From Marivita cryptomonadis (GTDB taxonomy: Bacteria; Pseudomonadota; Alphaproteobacteria; Rhodobacterales; Rhodobacteraceae), in assembly GCF_002115725.1 (NCBI RefSeq), contig NZ_JFKD01000009.1:1-64000 (forward strand): a DNA stretch of 64,000 nucleotides, read 5' to 3'. Below are positions 18,633 to 27,145 of the stretch, piece after piece. Both the position numbers and the translations under genes were made by a program. The notes under the pieces are model-generated. The model did no database searches. It saw nothing but the letters and a program-made list of their open reading frames with translations, and was not told where the DNA came from. Numbering within the stretch: position 1 is the first letter of the stretch; every line of letters starts with the position of its first letter.

Positions 18633-19292
18633 ATGCCAGCCCTGCTTTTTGATCTCGACGGCACCATGCTGAATTCGGACCCGATCCACGAGGCCGTGTT
18701 CACAGAGCTTTGGACGGCGCGCGGCCTGCCCGTGCCCGAGGGCTTTTACATAGAGCAGGTACATGGCCGCCTGAACGTCGATGTCTTTGCCGACCACCTG
18801 CCAGACGAGCCCGATCCGCAAGAGCTGAGCGAGTGGAAAGAGGCGCAGTTCCGTGACCGTTTGCCGACCCCCTATCCCGAAACACCGGGACTTACGGCGT
18901 TTCTGGACCACGCGCAGGCGCAAGGCTGGCAACTGGCAGTGGTGACCAACGCCATGCGCCTGAACGCCGAAGCGATGCTCGGTGCCATTGGCCTGCGCGA
19001 CCGGTTCGAGGTGATCGTCATCGGCGAGGAGTGCGCCCATGGCAAGCCACACCCCCTGCCATACCTGACCGCGATGGAGCAATTGGGCGAAACACCAAAG
19101 ACCTGCATCGCGTTCGAGGACAGCCCGTCGGGAATGCGCGCCGCCGCCGCCTCCGGAGCCTACAGCATCGGCGTCCGGTCCGCGCTGACCGACGACCAAT
19201 TGCGCGCCGTCGGCGCAAAGATGACCATTGAGGATTTCACAGACCCCGCGCTGCCAGAGATTCTGGCCCGCATTGAAGGAGTAGCCGCATGA
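18633..19292 (+). CDS. HAD-superfamily hydrolase
   Basis: 219 residues. Motif I DLDGTMLNSDP lies near the N-terminus with the nucleophile Asp, motif II is VVTNA, motif III Lys is in HGKPHPLPYL and motif IV is AFEDSPSG. The cap is the small alpha-helical type of beta-phosphoglucomutase-like phosphatases. The substrate is probably a small phosphorylated metabolite but cannot be named. The stop overlaps the start of the methyltransferase gene by 4 bases (ATGA), so it is translationally coupled to a corrinoid pathway gene, a pairing worth noting. Confidence 0.85.
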   Translation: MPALLFDLDGTMLNSDPIHEAVFTELWTARGLPVPEGFYIEQVHGRLNVDVFADHLPDEPDPQELSEWKEAQFRDRLPTPYPETPGLTAFLDHAQAQGWQLAVVTNAMRLNAEAMLGAIGLRDRFEVIVIGEECAHGKPHPLPYLTAMEQLGETPKTCIAFEDSPSGMRAAAASGAYSIGVRSALTDDQLRAVGAKMTIEDFTDPALPEILARIEGVAA

Positions 19293-20371
19293 CCCGCACG
19301 ATTGTCGAGTCCAAGACCAAAACCGCCATCATCGGGTTCGATCAGCCGTTCTGCGTCATCGGCGAACGGATCAATCCCACGGGCCGCAAGATCCTGAACG
19401 AAGAACTCGAACGCGGCGATTTCAGCCGGGTCGAAGCCGACGCGCTGGCGCAAGTTGCAGCCGGTGCAAACATCCTCGACATCAACTCGGGTGCTGTGTT
19501 CTCGAACAAGATGGCTGAAGACCCGCGCTATGCCGACAACAACTTTGTCGAACCGACGCTGATGCGCGAATTGGTCCAGCGGGTACAGGCGATCACCGAT
19601 TGCCCGCTTTGCATCGACTCGTCAGTTCCTGGCGCGCTCGAAAACGGCCTCGCCGCCGCCGAAGGCCGCCCGCTGCTGAACTCCGTCACCGGCGAGGAAG
19701 AGCGGCTGGAGCTGGTGTTGCCACTGGTCAAGAAATACAACGTGCCTGTTGTGGCGATCTCGAACGACGACACCGGCATCTCCGAAGACCCCGATGTCCG
19801 CTTTGCCGTCGCCAAGAAAATCGTCGAACGCGCCGCTGATTTCGGCATCCCGGCGCATGACATCGTGGTCGATCCGCTGGTCATGCCGATTGGCGCCATG
19901 GGCACTGCCGGGCTTCAGGTTTTCACCCTGGTCCGCCGTCTGCGCGAGGAACTGGGCGTGAACACCACCTGTGGCGCGTCCAACATCAGCTTTGGTCTGC
20001 CCAACAGGCATGGCATCAACAACGCGTTCCTGCCCATGGCCATGACGGCCGGCATGACCTCCGCGATCATGAACCCGGTCGCCCTGCCCGTCGGACCCAC
20101 GAGGATCGCCGAAAAGCGTGCCGAAGTCGCCGCAGCCGGCCTCATTCTGCCAGAGGACATGGACGACGAAACGTTCTGCATCTTGTTCGGTCTCGGCTCG
20201 ACCAAGCCGAAGCCCGGCAAGGAAATGGAAGCCATCCGTGCCGCCAACTTCCTCACCAACAATGATGAAGGCGGTGGCGCGTGGATCGCCTTCAACCGCC
20301 AGCCGCCGAAAGCCGGTCAAGAAGGTCGGGGTCGCGATGCGCGCACCGGTGGCCGCCGCCGCCGCGCCTGA
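19289..20371 (+). CDS. Methyltetrahydrofolate:corrinoid methyltransferase
   Basis: 360 residues of the pterin-binding (MtrH/AcsE/MetH-like) methyltransferase family: FCVIGERINPTGRKILNEEL, ILDINSGAVF, CIDSSVPGALENGL, VAISNDDTGI and CGASNISFGLPNRHGIN. It moves a methyl group between a corrinoid protein and tetrahydrofolate. The C-terminus ends in an Arg-rich tail (GGRRRRA). In many Rhodobacterales such a gene is linked to a corrinoid-binding protein, an MttB-like substrate methyltransferase and a reactivator; none is seen here. With the MTHFR-like gene it could channel methyl groups into one-carbon oxidation. Confidence 0.88.
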   Translation: MTRTIVESKTKTAIIGFDQPFCVIGERINPTGRKILNEELERGDFSRVEADALAQVAAGANILDINSGAVFSNKMAEDPRYADNNFVEPTLMRELVQRVQAITDCPLCIDSSVPGALENGLAAAEGRPLLNSVTGEEERLELVLPLVKKYNVPVVAISNDDTGISEDPDVRFAVAKKIVERAADFGIPAHDIVVDPLVMPIGAMGTAGLQVFTLVRRLREELGVNTTCGASNISFGLPNRHGINNAFLPMAMTAGMTSAIMNPVALPVGPTRIAEKRAEVAAAGLILPEDMDDETFCILFGLGSTKPKPGKEMEAIRAANFLTNNDEGGGAWIAFNRQPPKAGQEGRGRDARTGGRRRRA

Positions 20372-20372
20372 T

Positions 20373-20455
20373 CTTCTTCTTTTTCAAAATATGCCGGGGG
20401 CCGCCTATTGTGGCGCCATTGGTTCAAGCACAATGGGCGGCGGGGCTGCCCCCCA
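20373..20455. repeat. Intergenic repeat, divergent copy
   Basis: This begins CTTCTTTTTCAAAATATG followed by CCGGGGG and ends with GGGGCTGCCCC. It matches the plan of the copies at 28091, 36841 and 41568 (CTTCTTT..., AAATA, run of G, then a GGGGC-GCCCC hairpin) but with several changes. It sits right after the methyltransferase stop. Confidence 0.45.
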
Positions 20456-20460
20456 ATGCG

Positions 20461-20482
20461 TCGGACCGCGCAAGCGGTCCGA
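20461..20482. terminator. Hairpin between convergent genes
   Basis: A perfect 9-bp stem TCGGACCGC/GCGGTCCGA with loop GCAA lies between the stops of the methyltransferase (+) and the DUF815 gene (-). It lacks a clear T-run, so termination may depend on other factors. Confidence 0.55.
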
Positions 20483-20489
20483 ACCCAGA

Positions 20490-21326
20490 CTACAGCGCGA
20501 CGCCGCGCCGTCCTGCCAGATCGGTGAAATACTGCCACGCCACACGGCCTGACCGCGCCCCGCGAGTGGCCTGCCATTCGATCGCTTCGGCTCTCAGGGT
20601 CGCATCATCGACATCCACCCCGTAAGCGTCACAATAGCCCCGGATCATGGCAAGGTAGTCGTCCTGATTGCACGGGTGGAACCCAAGCCAAAGCCCGAAC
20701 CGGTCCGACAAAGAAACCTTCTCCTCGACCGCCTCAGACGGATTGATCCCCGATGATCGTTCATTTTCGATCATATCGCGTGGCATCAGGTGGCGGCGGT
20801 TCGATGTGGCGTAAAAGACCACATTGTCTGGCCGGCCTTCGACGCCCCCATCGAGCACCGCTTTCAGCGATTTGTAATGCTGATCATCATGGCTGAAACT
20901 CAGGTCGTCGCAGAACAGCAAAAAGCGGTGATCCGACACCCGCAGCAGGTTTAAAAGACGCGCCACGCTGGGCAAATCCTCGCGCTGCAATTCGACCAGC
21001 TTGACCGGGATATCCTCGGCCAGCACTGCGGCATGAACGGCCTTCACAAGGCTCGACTTGCCCATGCCCCGTGCGCCCCAGAGCAGCGCATTGTTGGCAG
21101 GCAGACCACGCGCGAATTGACGGGTATTGGCCAGAAGCGTGTCGCGGCTGCGGTCCACACCCACCAAAAGCTCCACCGGAACGCGGCTGACCTTGGGCAC
21201 GGGCTGCAAATGATCAGGATCGACATGCCAAACGAACGCGTCCGCCACGTCGTAATCCGGGGCTGGCTGCGGTGCCGGAGCAAGTCGCTCCAGCGCGGCG
21301 GCAATCCGCTCCATCGGGTCGGTCAC
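20490..21326 (-). CDS. DUF815-family ATPase
   Basis: 278 residues. Walker A is GARGMGKSS (about residues 84-92), followed by FLLFCDDLSF as Walker B and NVVFYATSNRRHLMP as sensor 1. These features, with the N-terminal PVPKVSRVPVELLVGVD, identify the DUF815 AAA+-like ATPases. The role is unknown. Its start overlaps the tatC stop by 4 bases (ATGA), so it is the fourth gene of the tat operon; linkage with tatABC is common in alphaproteobacteria and suggests a link with envelope or export. Confidence 0.88.
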   Translation of the reverse strand: MTDPMERIAAALERLAPAPQPAPDYDVADAFVWHVDPDHLQPVPKVSRVPVELLVGVDRSRDTLLANTRQFARGLPANNALLWGARGMGKSSLVKAVHAAVLAEDIPVKLVELQREDLPSVARLLNLLRVSDHRFLLFCDDLSFSHDDQHYKSLKAVLDGGVEGRPDNVVFYATSNRRHLMPRDMIENERSSGINPSEAVEEKVSLSDRFGLWLGFHPCNQDDYLAMIRGYCDAYGVDVDDATLRAEAIEWQATRGARSGRVAWQYFTDLAGRRGVAL

Positions 21327-22276
21327 TTCTTCGCGTCCTCGTCGAATTCACGCATGAGCGGGTCGTCATCTATACCCTCGGCAGGATCGTCTTCGAACCA
21401 CAGGCCCTGCGCCTTGAGCTCTTTCTCGCGCTTTTTCTCAACGCGGCGGACGAGAATGATCGACACCTCGTAAAGCCCGTAGACCACGGTAAAGAGGATC
21501 AACTGGGTCACCACGTCTGGCGGAGTCACCAACGCGGCCAGTACCAGAATACCGACCATCGCGTATTTGCGCACAGCCCCCAGACCAGCGGCAGACACAA
21601 GACCTGCCTTGCCCATCAGCGTCAACAACACCGGCAACTGAAAACACAGCCCAAACGCCATGATGAACACCAACGACGTTTGCAGGCTTTCGTTGACCTT
21701 GCCGAAGAAGGTGATCTTCAATCCCTGATCGGCAACCGGTGCAACAGCGGTCGGATCGACATCGACCGCGCCGGACAACACGTTGGCAAACAGCGACGGC
21801 GCGTCGGTAAAGCCAAGGAAGAATGCCATCGCCAGTGGCGTCACGACATAATGCGCGAACGCGGCACCCGCCATGAACATCACCGGCGACGCGATGATGA
21901 ACGGCAGGAATGCGGATTTCTCGGATTTATACAGACCAGGCGCAATAAACCGCCACATCTGGTGCGCAATCACCGGGAACGCCAAGGCAAAGCCGAACAC
22001 AAGCCCGATGCGGAACAGCACAAACAGGTATTCCTGCGGGCTGGTATATTGCAGCGTCGGCGCGGGATCGCCCAGGGCACGCAGTGTTTCTTCGATCGGG
22101 ACCAGCAGGAAGCGCAGCACATGCTCGGCCAGAAAATCACCTTGGACCGGGATGAACAGCACACAGATGCCAGCAAACAGCGCCAGCACGGATCGGATCA
22201 ACCGAGTGCGCAGCTCTGCCAGATGTTCGATCAGCGGCGCGCTGCTGTCCTCGATATCGTCGTCCCGGGCACTCAT
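21323..22276 (-). CDS. tatC: Sec-independent translocase subunit TatC
   Basis: 317 residues with six hydrophobic segments. Diagnostic TatC motifs are PLIEHLAELRTRLIRS at the N-terminus, TSPQEYLFVLF, FPVIAHQMWRFIAPGLY and ALVTPPDVVTQLILF. It is the membrane receptor for twin-arginine signal peptides. The start at 22276 is chosen over 22303 because it lies one base beyond the tatB stop. The C-terminal tail (about 60 residues) is charged and longer than in E. coli. Confidence 0.96.
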   Translation of the reverse strand: MSARDDDIEDSSAPLIEHLAELRTRLIRSVLALFAGICVLFIPVQGDFLAEHVLRFLLVPIEETLRALGDPAPTLQYTSPQEYLFVLFRIGLVFGFALAFPVIAHQMWRFIAPGLYKSEKSAFLPFIIASPVMFMAGAAFAHYVVTPLAMAFFLGFTDAPSLFANVLSGAVDVDPTAVAPVADQGLKITFFGKVNESLQTSLVFIMAFGLCFQLPVLLTLMGKAGLVSAAGLGAVRKYAMVGILVLAALVTPPDVVTQLILFTVVYGLYEVSIILVRRVEKKREKELKAQGLWFEDDPAEGIDDDPLMREFDEDAKK

Positions 22277-22277
22277 C

Positions 22278-22730
22278 TCAGGCGTCCTTTTCCGGAGCGG
22301 CATCGGCTTTCAAAGCCGATTCCATTTCCTCGGCCTTTTTCAACGCCTCGTCGGCTTCACGTTTCTTGCGATCCGCGGCCGCACGTGCAGCGCTTGCTTC
22401 GATCTTTTTCTTTGCAGCCTCACGTTCGGCAGACAACTTTCCGGTGTTGCTTTCGGGGTTTACATTGGTCATCGACTTCGCCGCGTCCTTGACCCCGTCC
22501 ATGGCACTCCCCAGCGGATTGGTCGCCGATTTGAAGGTTTTTTGAACGTCGCGCACACCGGACTCGTCCGCAGCGTCATTCATCGCGCGGGAGAAATCGC
22601 GGGCCATACCACGGGCCTTGCCCATGAAATTCCCCACCTTCCGAAAGAGCACAGGCAAATCCTTAGGACCGACGACGATCAACGCCACCACCCCGATCAC
22701 CAAAAGCTCGGCAAAGCCAAGATCGAACAT
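22278..22730 (-). CDS. tatB: Sec-independent translocase subunit TatB
   Basis: 150 residues. One N-terminal membrane helix begins [26 protein letters not shown], with the conserved Glu8 and Gly-Pro hinge, followed by an amphipathic helix and a long charged Lys/Glu/Ala tail likely to form a coiled coil. It works with TatC in binding substrate signal peptides. It lies 6 bp downstream of tatA and 1 bp upstream of tatC. Confidence 0.94.
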   Translation of the reverse strand: MFDLGFAELLVIGVVALIVVGPKDLPVLFRKVGNFMGKARGMARDFSRAMNDAADESGVRDVQKTFKSATNPLGSAMDGVKDAAKSMTNVNPESNTGKLSAEREAAKKKIEASAARAAADRKKREADEALKKAEEMESALKADAAPEKDA

Positions 22731-22736
22731 AATCGT

Positions 22737-22961
22737 TTAGACCTTGTCCTTGTCTTTCGCCTCTTCAGGCGTCACGTCCGTGGCCGCGTCAGCCTTCTGC
22801 TCTTCAAGCTCTTGCTTGCCCTCGTCCACGCCCTTCTTGAACGCGGTGATGCCTTTGCCGACTTCGCCCATCAGCGACGAAATCTTGCCACGACCAAACA
22901 GCACCAGCACCACGACGGCGATGAGCAAGAGGCCCGGCAGACCGATATTTCCGATACCCAT
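22737..22961 (-). CDS. tatA: Sec-independent translocase subunit TatA
   Basis: 74 residues from ATG 22961, which has AAGGAG upstream; a longer start at 23006 would add residues with no homology. The N-terminus MGIGNIGLPGLLLIAVVVLVLFGRGKIS is a TatA membrane helix with the FGRGK hinge, followed by the amphipathic helix (LMGEVGKGITAFKKG) and an acidic tail. It forms the pore-like oligomer and is first in the tatABC-DUF815 operon. Confidence 0.95.
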   Translation of the reverse strand: MGIGNIGLPGLLLIAVVVLVLFGRGKISSLMGEVGKGITAFKKGVDEGKQELEEQKADAATDVTPEEAKDKDKV

Positions 22962-23071
22962 GAAGTTTCTCCTTACCAGCAGGCCGCAGCCTGCGTTGCA
23001 TTCCATTGCGGTTATGTAATGACTCGCGCCGCGCTGCGAAAGGATGAAAACACGCCAATTCTGGCCGTTTT

Positions 23072-23105
23072 TGTCAAGAGCTTGTCAGTTGACAGGTTTT
23101 TGTCA
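23072..23105. promoter_or_regulatory. TGTCA-repeat operator candidate upstream of the WYL regulator
   Basis: TGTCA occurs at 23072, 23083 and 23101. The second forms a perfect inverted repeat TGTCA-GT-TGACA (23083-23094) that overlaps a TTGACA (23089-23094). A TATCAT (-10-like) follows at 23107. It lies in the divergent gap between tatA and the regulator, 31 to 64 bases upstream of the regulator start, so it probably is its autoregulatory site. Confidence 0.55.
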
Positions 23106-23135
23106 GTATCATTGCAGCGCAGCACGGAGAATCAC

Positions 23136-23801
23136 ATGAAACGCAGCGACCGGCTCTATGCATTGATGCAACGCCTCAAGGATGGCCGCCTGCACACAGC
23201 CGAGGCAATGGCACAGGATCTGGGTGTGTCGGTGCGCACGATCTATCGCGACATGGACACGCTCGCGGCCTTTGGCGTGCCCGTCGAAGGTGCGCGCGGA
23301 TCTGGCTACACTGCGCAAGAGATGATCACCCTGCCGCCTCTGAACCTGACCCAAACAGAACTCGAAGCGCTCCATATCGGTCTTGCCGCTATCGGTGCGT
23401 CTGAAACCGAAGACCTTGCCAGCGCCGCCCGTGCCCTTGCAGACAAAATCGACGCGGTACTTCCCGAAGATGTGGGCACACCCGCTGGGAAATTCGGCTT
23501 TGCCACCTACCCCTTTGCCGAGGCAGCGCAGGGCTTTCGCCACATGCCCGCCTTCCGCAAGGCGATACGGGCCCGCCAGAAGTTGCGGTTGCGACTCGAG
23601 GGTGAGACCCAAACCCACACCGTCCGCCCGCTGCACCTTGATTACTGGGGACGCATCTGGACCTGCGTGGTCTGGGACGAGACCGACGAAACCTTCGCAA
23701 CCTTCCGCATGGATCGCGTGACCGACCTCACGCCGCTGCCCGGCTTGTTCGTCGATGAGGTGGGCAAAACCCTGAAGGATTTTCATGCCTTGCAGTCTTG
23801 A
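23136..23801 (+). CDS. HTH/WYL-domain transcriptional regulator (YafY type)
   Basis: 221 residues. An N-terminal HTH (about 5-60; HTAEAMAQDLGVSVRTIYRDMDTLAAFGVPVEGARGSGY) is typical of the DeoR/YafY-like group. The C-terminal part has a WYL-like ligand-binding domain (VRPLHLDYWGRIWTCVVWDE...FATFRMDRV). It lies 56 bp upstream of the reductive-dehalogenase gene on the same strand, so it probably controls that gene and itself. The ligand is unknown; a halogenated aromatic is a guess from context. Confidence 0.88.
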   Translation: MKRSDRLYALMQRLKDGRLHTAEAMAQDLGVSVRTIYRDMDTLAAFGVPVEGARGSGYTAQEMITLPPLNLTQTELEALHIGLAAIGASETEDLASAARALADKIDAVLPEDVGTPAGKFGFATYPFAEAAQGFRHMPAFRKAIRARQKLRLRLEGETQTHTVRPLHLDYWGRIWTCVVWDETDETFATFRMDRVTDLTPLPGLFVDEVGKTLKDFHALQS

Positions 23802-23857
23802 GCGCAGAATGCTGCACTCGGTCCGGACGCGGAAGACCGCGCTGATGGGAGGACATC

Positions 23858-26800
23858 ATGGGTTTGCGGTTCTTTTCCGATAAAAATCGGCCCGTTCATT
23901 TGGGGCCATTCCCGCTTGAACGTGCGGCACGCGGGCCAATGCCGGACCCTGCGTCAATCCCCTCTCATCCCGGCCTCAGCTTTCACCGACCCAAAGACCC
24001 GGCCTCGATCGTCAATGCCATGGGCGAGTATCAAGCGATGATGGACGCCATCCGCGACGGGTTTGTGAACAAGGTGCGCTCCACCTGCCCGCAAGATTTA
24101 ACAGAGCGCGCCAATCATCTGAAAGCGTTTGGATATTTCTCAGACGCGACCATGGTCGGGATCGGCCCTTTATTGCCCGAGGCCCACCTGAATGAACCAC
24201 GTCAAAATCCTGATATCGGCAGGTTGTCCAACGATCTGAAGACCCGCCAGACCAAGACATTGGCGTCAGGCATCGACATGATCATGGCCGACCTCAAAGA
24301 GTCGATGGAGGCCCCACCCAGCACCATCGACGGCCACCAGACCGTGCTGGTGTTTCTCTATGAAATTCCACGCGACCCGAAAGCCGGCGAAAGCGGGACC
24401 GAGTGGATCAATGACGCACAAGCCCACCGTGCCTGCCTACGTGCCACCGAAACCGCTGTTGTCATCGCCAATTACATCCGCCTGCTGGGATGGGACGCCA
24501 AGGCACATTCCGCCACCAGCACCGATGTGGACCTCAATCTCTGCACTGTTGCCGCAGGTCTCGCGTCGATGCAGGACCGCAAGCTGGAAAACCCTTGGCT
24601 CGGAGACCGTTTTGGTGTCGCTGTTGTCACTACCGCGCTGGAGCTTGCGCATGATGCCCCATTAGCAATCGAGCAGCCGAAATCCCTGACAAACGGTCTG
24701 GCGTGGAAGCTGGGCACAACATCAGCGCGGTCAGGGTTGAACACCAACCCGTTCGACAACCGCCGCTATGTCGATGGCCCACGTCCGTTCGAAACGCTCA
24801 AGCGCGTCGAAACACCCACGACCTATATCGACGAAGCCAACGTTGCGCGCGTGCCGAAACGCACCGATATGTTCGCTCGCGCGCAATTCGGAGATATGGG
24901 CAAAAAGCTGCAAGACGGCGCGAAAGGCGGCTATTATGCCCGCAAGGCCGCGCCCTCTTCTGCGCAGCGCCGGATGCTGGGCGCGTTTGTGCTTTTGCAA
25001 GACGGCCCACCATCCACCGATCCCGTTAAGCCGGATCCCCAGGCCCATGCCGACGCAATCAAGGCGACAGGATACTGGCTTGGCGTCGATGCTTTGGGGA
25101 TCAGCCGGTGCCCCGACTGGACATGGTACAGCCACGACGCGCGTGGCGACGTGATCGACCCACCGCATGATCAGGCCATCAGCATCATCATCGACCAAGG
25201 CTACGAGACGATGGACGGCGCATCAGGCGACGACTGGATCAGCGTGGCGCAATCCATGCGGGCCTACCTGCGCTTCTCGTTGCTGGGCGGTGTTCTGGCC
25301 AAGCAAATCCGAAATCTGGGCTATTCAGCTAAGGCGCATACCGTGCTGGATGGTGAAGTGCTGCAACCGCCGCTTCTGCTGCTCTCTGGCCTTGGCGAAG
25401 TCAGCCGTATTGGCGAGGTCATCCTAAACCCGTTCCTTGGACCGCGCCTCAAGTCCGGTGTCGTCACCACCGATATGCCGCTGGCACATGACAAGCCCAT
25501 CGACTTCGGCCTGCAGACCTTCTGCGAAAGCTGCAACAAATGCGCCCGTGAATGCCCCTCGGGGGCGATCACAGCCGGGCCAAAACTTATGTTCAACGGC
25601 TACGAGATCTGGAAATCCGACAGCCAGAAATGCGCCACCTACCGCATCACAACCGAAGGCGGTGCGATGTGTGGCCGCTGTATGAAAACCTGCCCGTGGA
25701 ACCTCGAAGGGCTGTTTGCCGAAAAGCCATTCCGATGGGCTGCGATGAATGTACCCAAAGCCGCACCTCTGTTGGCCAAACTGGACGACGCCGCAGGGCG
25801 CGGTGGCCTGAACCCGGTAAAAAAATGGTGGTGGGACTTGGAGTTGCAGGAGAACGGCAGCTACGCGCCCACCAACCATCCGGTCAACGCGCGCGATCTG
25901 CAAAAGGGCCTCGACCTCAAATATGAAGACCAGACGTTGGCCGTCTACCCGGCCCCGCTGGCCCCGCACCCCTACCCATACCCCGACCCGATGGACCGCG
26001 AAGCCGGGATCGAGGCCTATACCAAGATGGTCAGTGCGGAGGCCCACAAAGCCCGGCTGGCCAAAGGCGACACGTCCCACCTGCACCGCCGCAAGGACGC
26101 CGCCGAAAGCCCTGTGGTTCCGGTTGTGGTCAGCAAGGTCGAGAAAATGTCGCCTTCTGTCACCAAGTACGAATTCCGCCATGTCGACGGGCATGACCTG
26201 CCGGAATGGGCGGCAGGCGGACATCTGGATCTGGTCGTCGCGCCGGAATTCCTGCGGCAATACTCCATGTCCGGCAACCCGGCGGACAGGTCGGTCTACC
26301 AGATCGGCGTCCTGCGCGAGGATCTGGGGCGCGGTGGGTCGGCGCTGCTACATCGCATCTTTGCCGAGGGGCGGCGCGTCTTCGTGTCCAAACCCATCAA
26401 CCACTTCCCGCTGGTCGAGGATGCAACGTTCACATGGCTTATGGGCGGTGGCATCGGCGTCACTCCGATGATTGCCATGGCGCACCGCTTGTACGCTTTG
26501 GGGCGGCCCTTTGCGCTGCATTATTCGCTAAAAACCCGCGCCGAGGCGGGATATCTATTCGATTTGGCCAACATGCCCTGGGCCGACAAGGTACACATTC
26601 ATGTCAGCGATGAAGGCACGCGCGTCGATCTGGATGGGGTGTTCCCCGACTATACGGACGGAGAGCATATTTACACTTGCGGACCTGATCTTTACATGAA
26701 TTCGGTCATGGAAGCCGCTGAAAAAAAAGGGTTTCCAGAAGACTCAAAGCATCTCGAATACTTTGCCGTGCCCGAAGTGCCGGAGTACGAAAATCACGCC

Positions 26801-27058
26801 TTCACGCTTAAAATGACAGATGGGCGCAGCTTTCACGTACCAGCTGACAAGACCGCCACGGATGTGCTGAATGAAAACGGCGTATCAGTGGATGTGAAAT
26901 GCTCGGATGGCATCTGCGGTGTGTGCAAGGCACGGATCGTCCGCGGTGCAGTCGAACACCGGGATTTCGTGCTGTCCAAAGCTCAGCGCAAAGATCACAT
27001 CATCCTATGCCAATCGCGCGCAGCCGAGCCGGATGGAGAGATCACGATCGACTTGTAA
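23858..27058 (+). CDS. Cytoplasmic reductive dehalogenase fused to flavin/2Fe-2S reductase
   Basis: 1066 residues. Residues 1-330 and 330-550 form two related halves: LGWDAKAH (210-217) matches LGYSAKAH (487-494), and each is followed by a similar VVTT...LAHD.PL segment, as in the duplicated B12 fold of RdhA. The second half carries likely catalytic Tyr424 and Lys492. Two 4Fe-4S sites follow, C556/C559/C562/C566 and C592/C605/C608/C612, the last in CPW. The C-terminal third is a ferredoxin-reductase-like module (QYSMSGNP, GGGIGVTPM at 863-871) and a plant-type 2Fe-2S domain (C1015, C1020, C1023, C1051). There is no Tat signal. It resembles catabolic self-contained dehalogenases such as BhbA of Comamonas sp. 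7D-2. A strong GGGAGGA precedes the start. Confidence 0.87.
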   Translation: MGLRFFSDKNRPVHLGPFPLERAARGPMPDPASIPSHPGLSFHRPKDPASIVNAMGEYQAMMDAIRDGFVNKVRSTCPQDLTERANHLKAFGYFSDATMVGIGPLLPEAHLNEPRQNPDIGRLSNDLKTRQTKTLASGIDMIMADLKESMEAPPSTIDGHQTVLVFLYEIPRDPKAGESGTEWINDAQAHRACLRATETAVVIANYIRLLGWDAKAHSATSTDVDLNLCTVAAGLASMQDRKLENPWLGDRFGVAVVTTALELAHDAPLAIEQPKSLTNGLAWKLGTTSARSGLNTNPFDNRRYVDGPRPFETLKRVETPTTYIDEANVARVPKRTDMFARAQFGDMGKKLQDGAKGGYYARKAAPSSAQRRMLGAFVLLQDGPPSTDPVKPDPQAHADAIKATGYWLGVDALGISRCPDWTWYSHDARGDVIDPPHDQAISIIIDQGYETMDGASGDDWISVAQSMRAYLRFSLLGGVLAKQIRNLGYSAKAHTVLDGEVLQPPLLLLSGLGEVSRIGEVILNPFLGPRLKSGVVTTDMPLAHDKPIDFGLQTFCESCNKCARECPSGAITAGPKLMFNGYEIWKSDSQKCATYRITTEGGAMCGRCMKTCPWNLEGLFAEKPFRWAAMNVPKAAPLLAKLDDAAGRGGLNPVKKWWWDLELQENGSYAPTNHPVNARDLQKGLDLKYEDQTLAVYPAPLAPHPYPYPDPMDREAGIEAYTKMVSAEAHKARLAKGDTSHLHRRKDAAESPVVPVVVSKVEKMSPSVTKYEFRHVDGHDLPEWAAGGHLDLVVAPEFLRQYSMSGNPADRSVYQIGVLREDLGRGGSALLHRIFAEGRRVFVSKPINHFPLVEDATFTWLMGGGIGVTPMIAMAHRLYALGRPFALHYSLKTRAEAGYLFDLANMPWADKVHIHVSDEGTRVDLDGVFPDYTDGEHIYTCGPDLYMNSVMEAAEKKGFPEDSKHLEYFAVPEVPEYENHAFTLKMTDGRSFHVPADKTATDVLNENGVSVDVKCSDGICGVCKARIVRGAVEHRDFVLSKAQRKDHIILCQSRAAEPDGEITIDL

Positions 27059-27063
27059 GCGGC

Positions 27064-27107
27064 TGAAATCCTTTGAAGGATTTCACCAAACTCTTCGAAG
27101 AGTTTGG
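27064..27107. repeat. Two abutting perfect 22-bp palindromes
   Basis: The first (27064-27085) has arms TGAAATCCTT/AAGGATTTCA around TG. The second (27086-27107) has arms CCAAACTCTTC/GAAGAGTTTGG with no loop. They sit 5 bp after the dehalogenase stop and could act as transcription terminators or processing hairpins. Similar paired palindromes occur at 47486-47529. Confidence 0.7.
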
Positions 27108-27145
27108 CTGCGCGACCCACCAATGGACCGCGCAGCCATGTGCCA

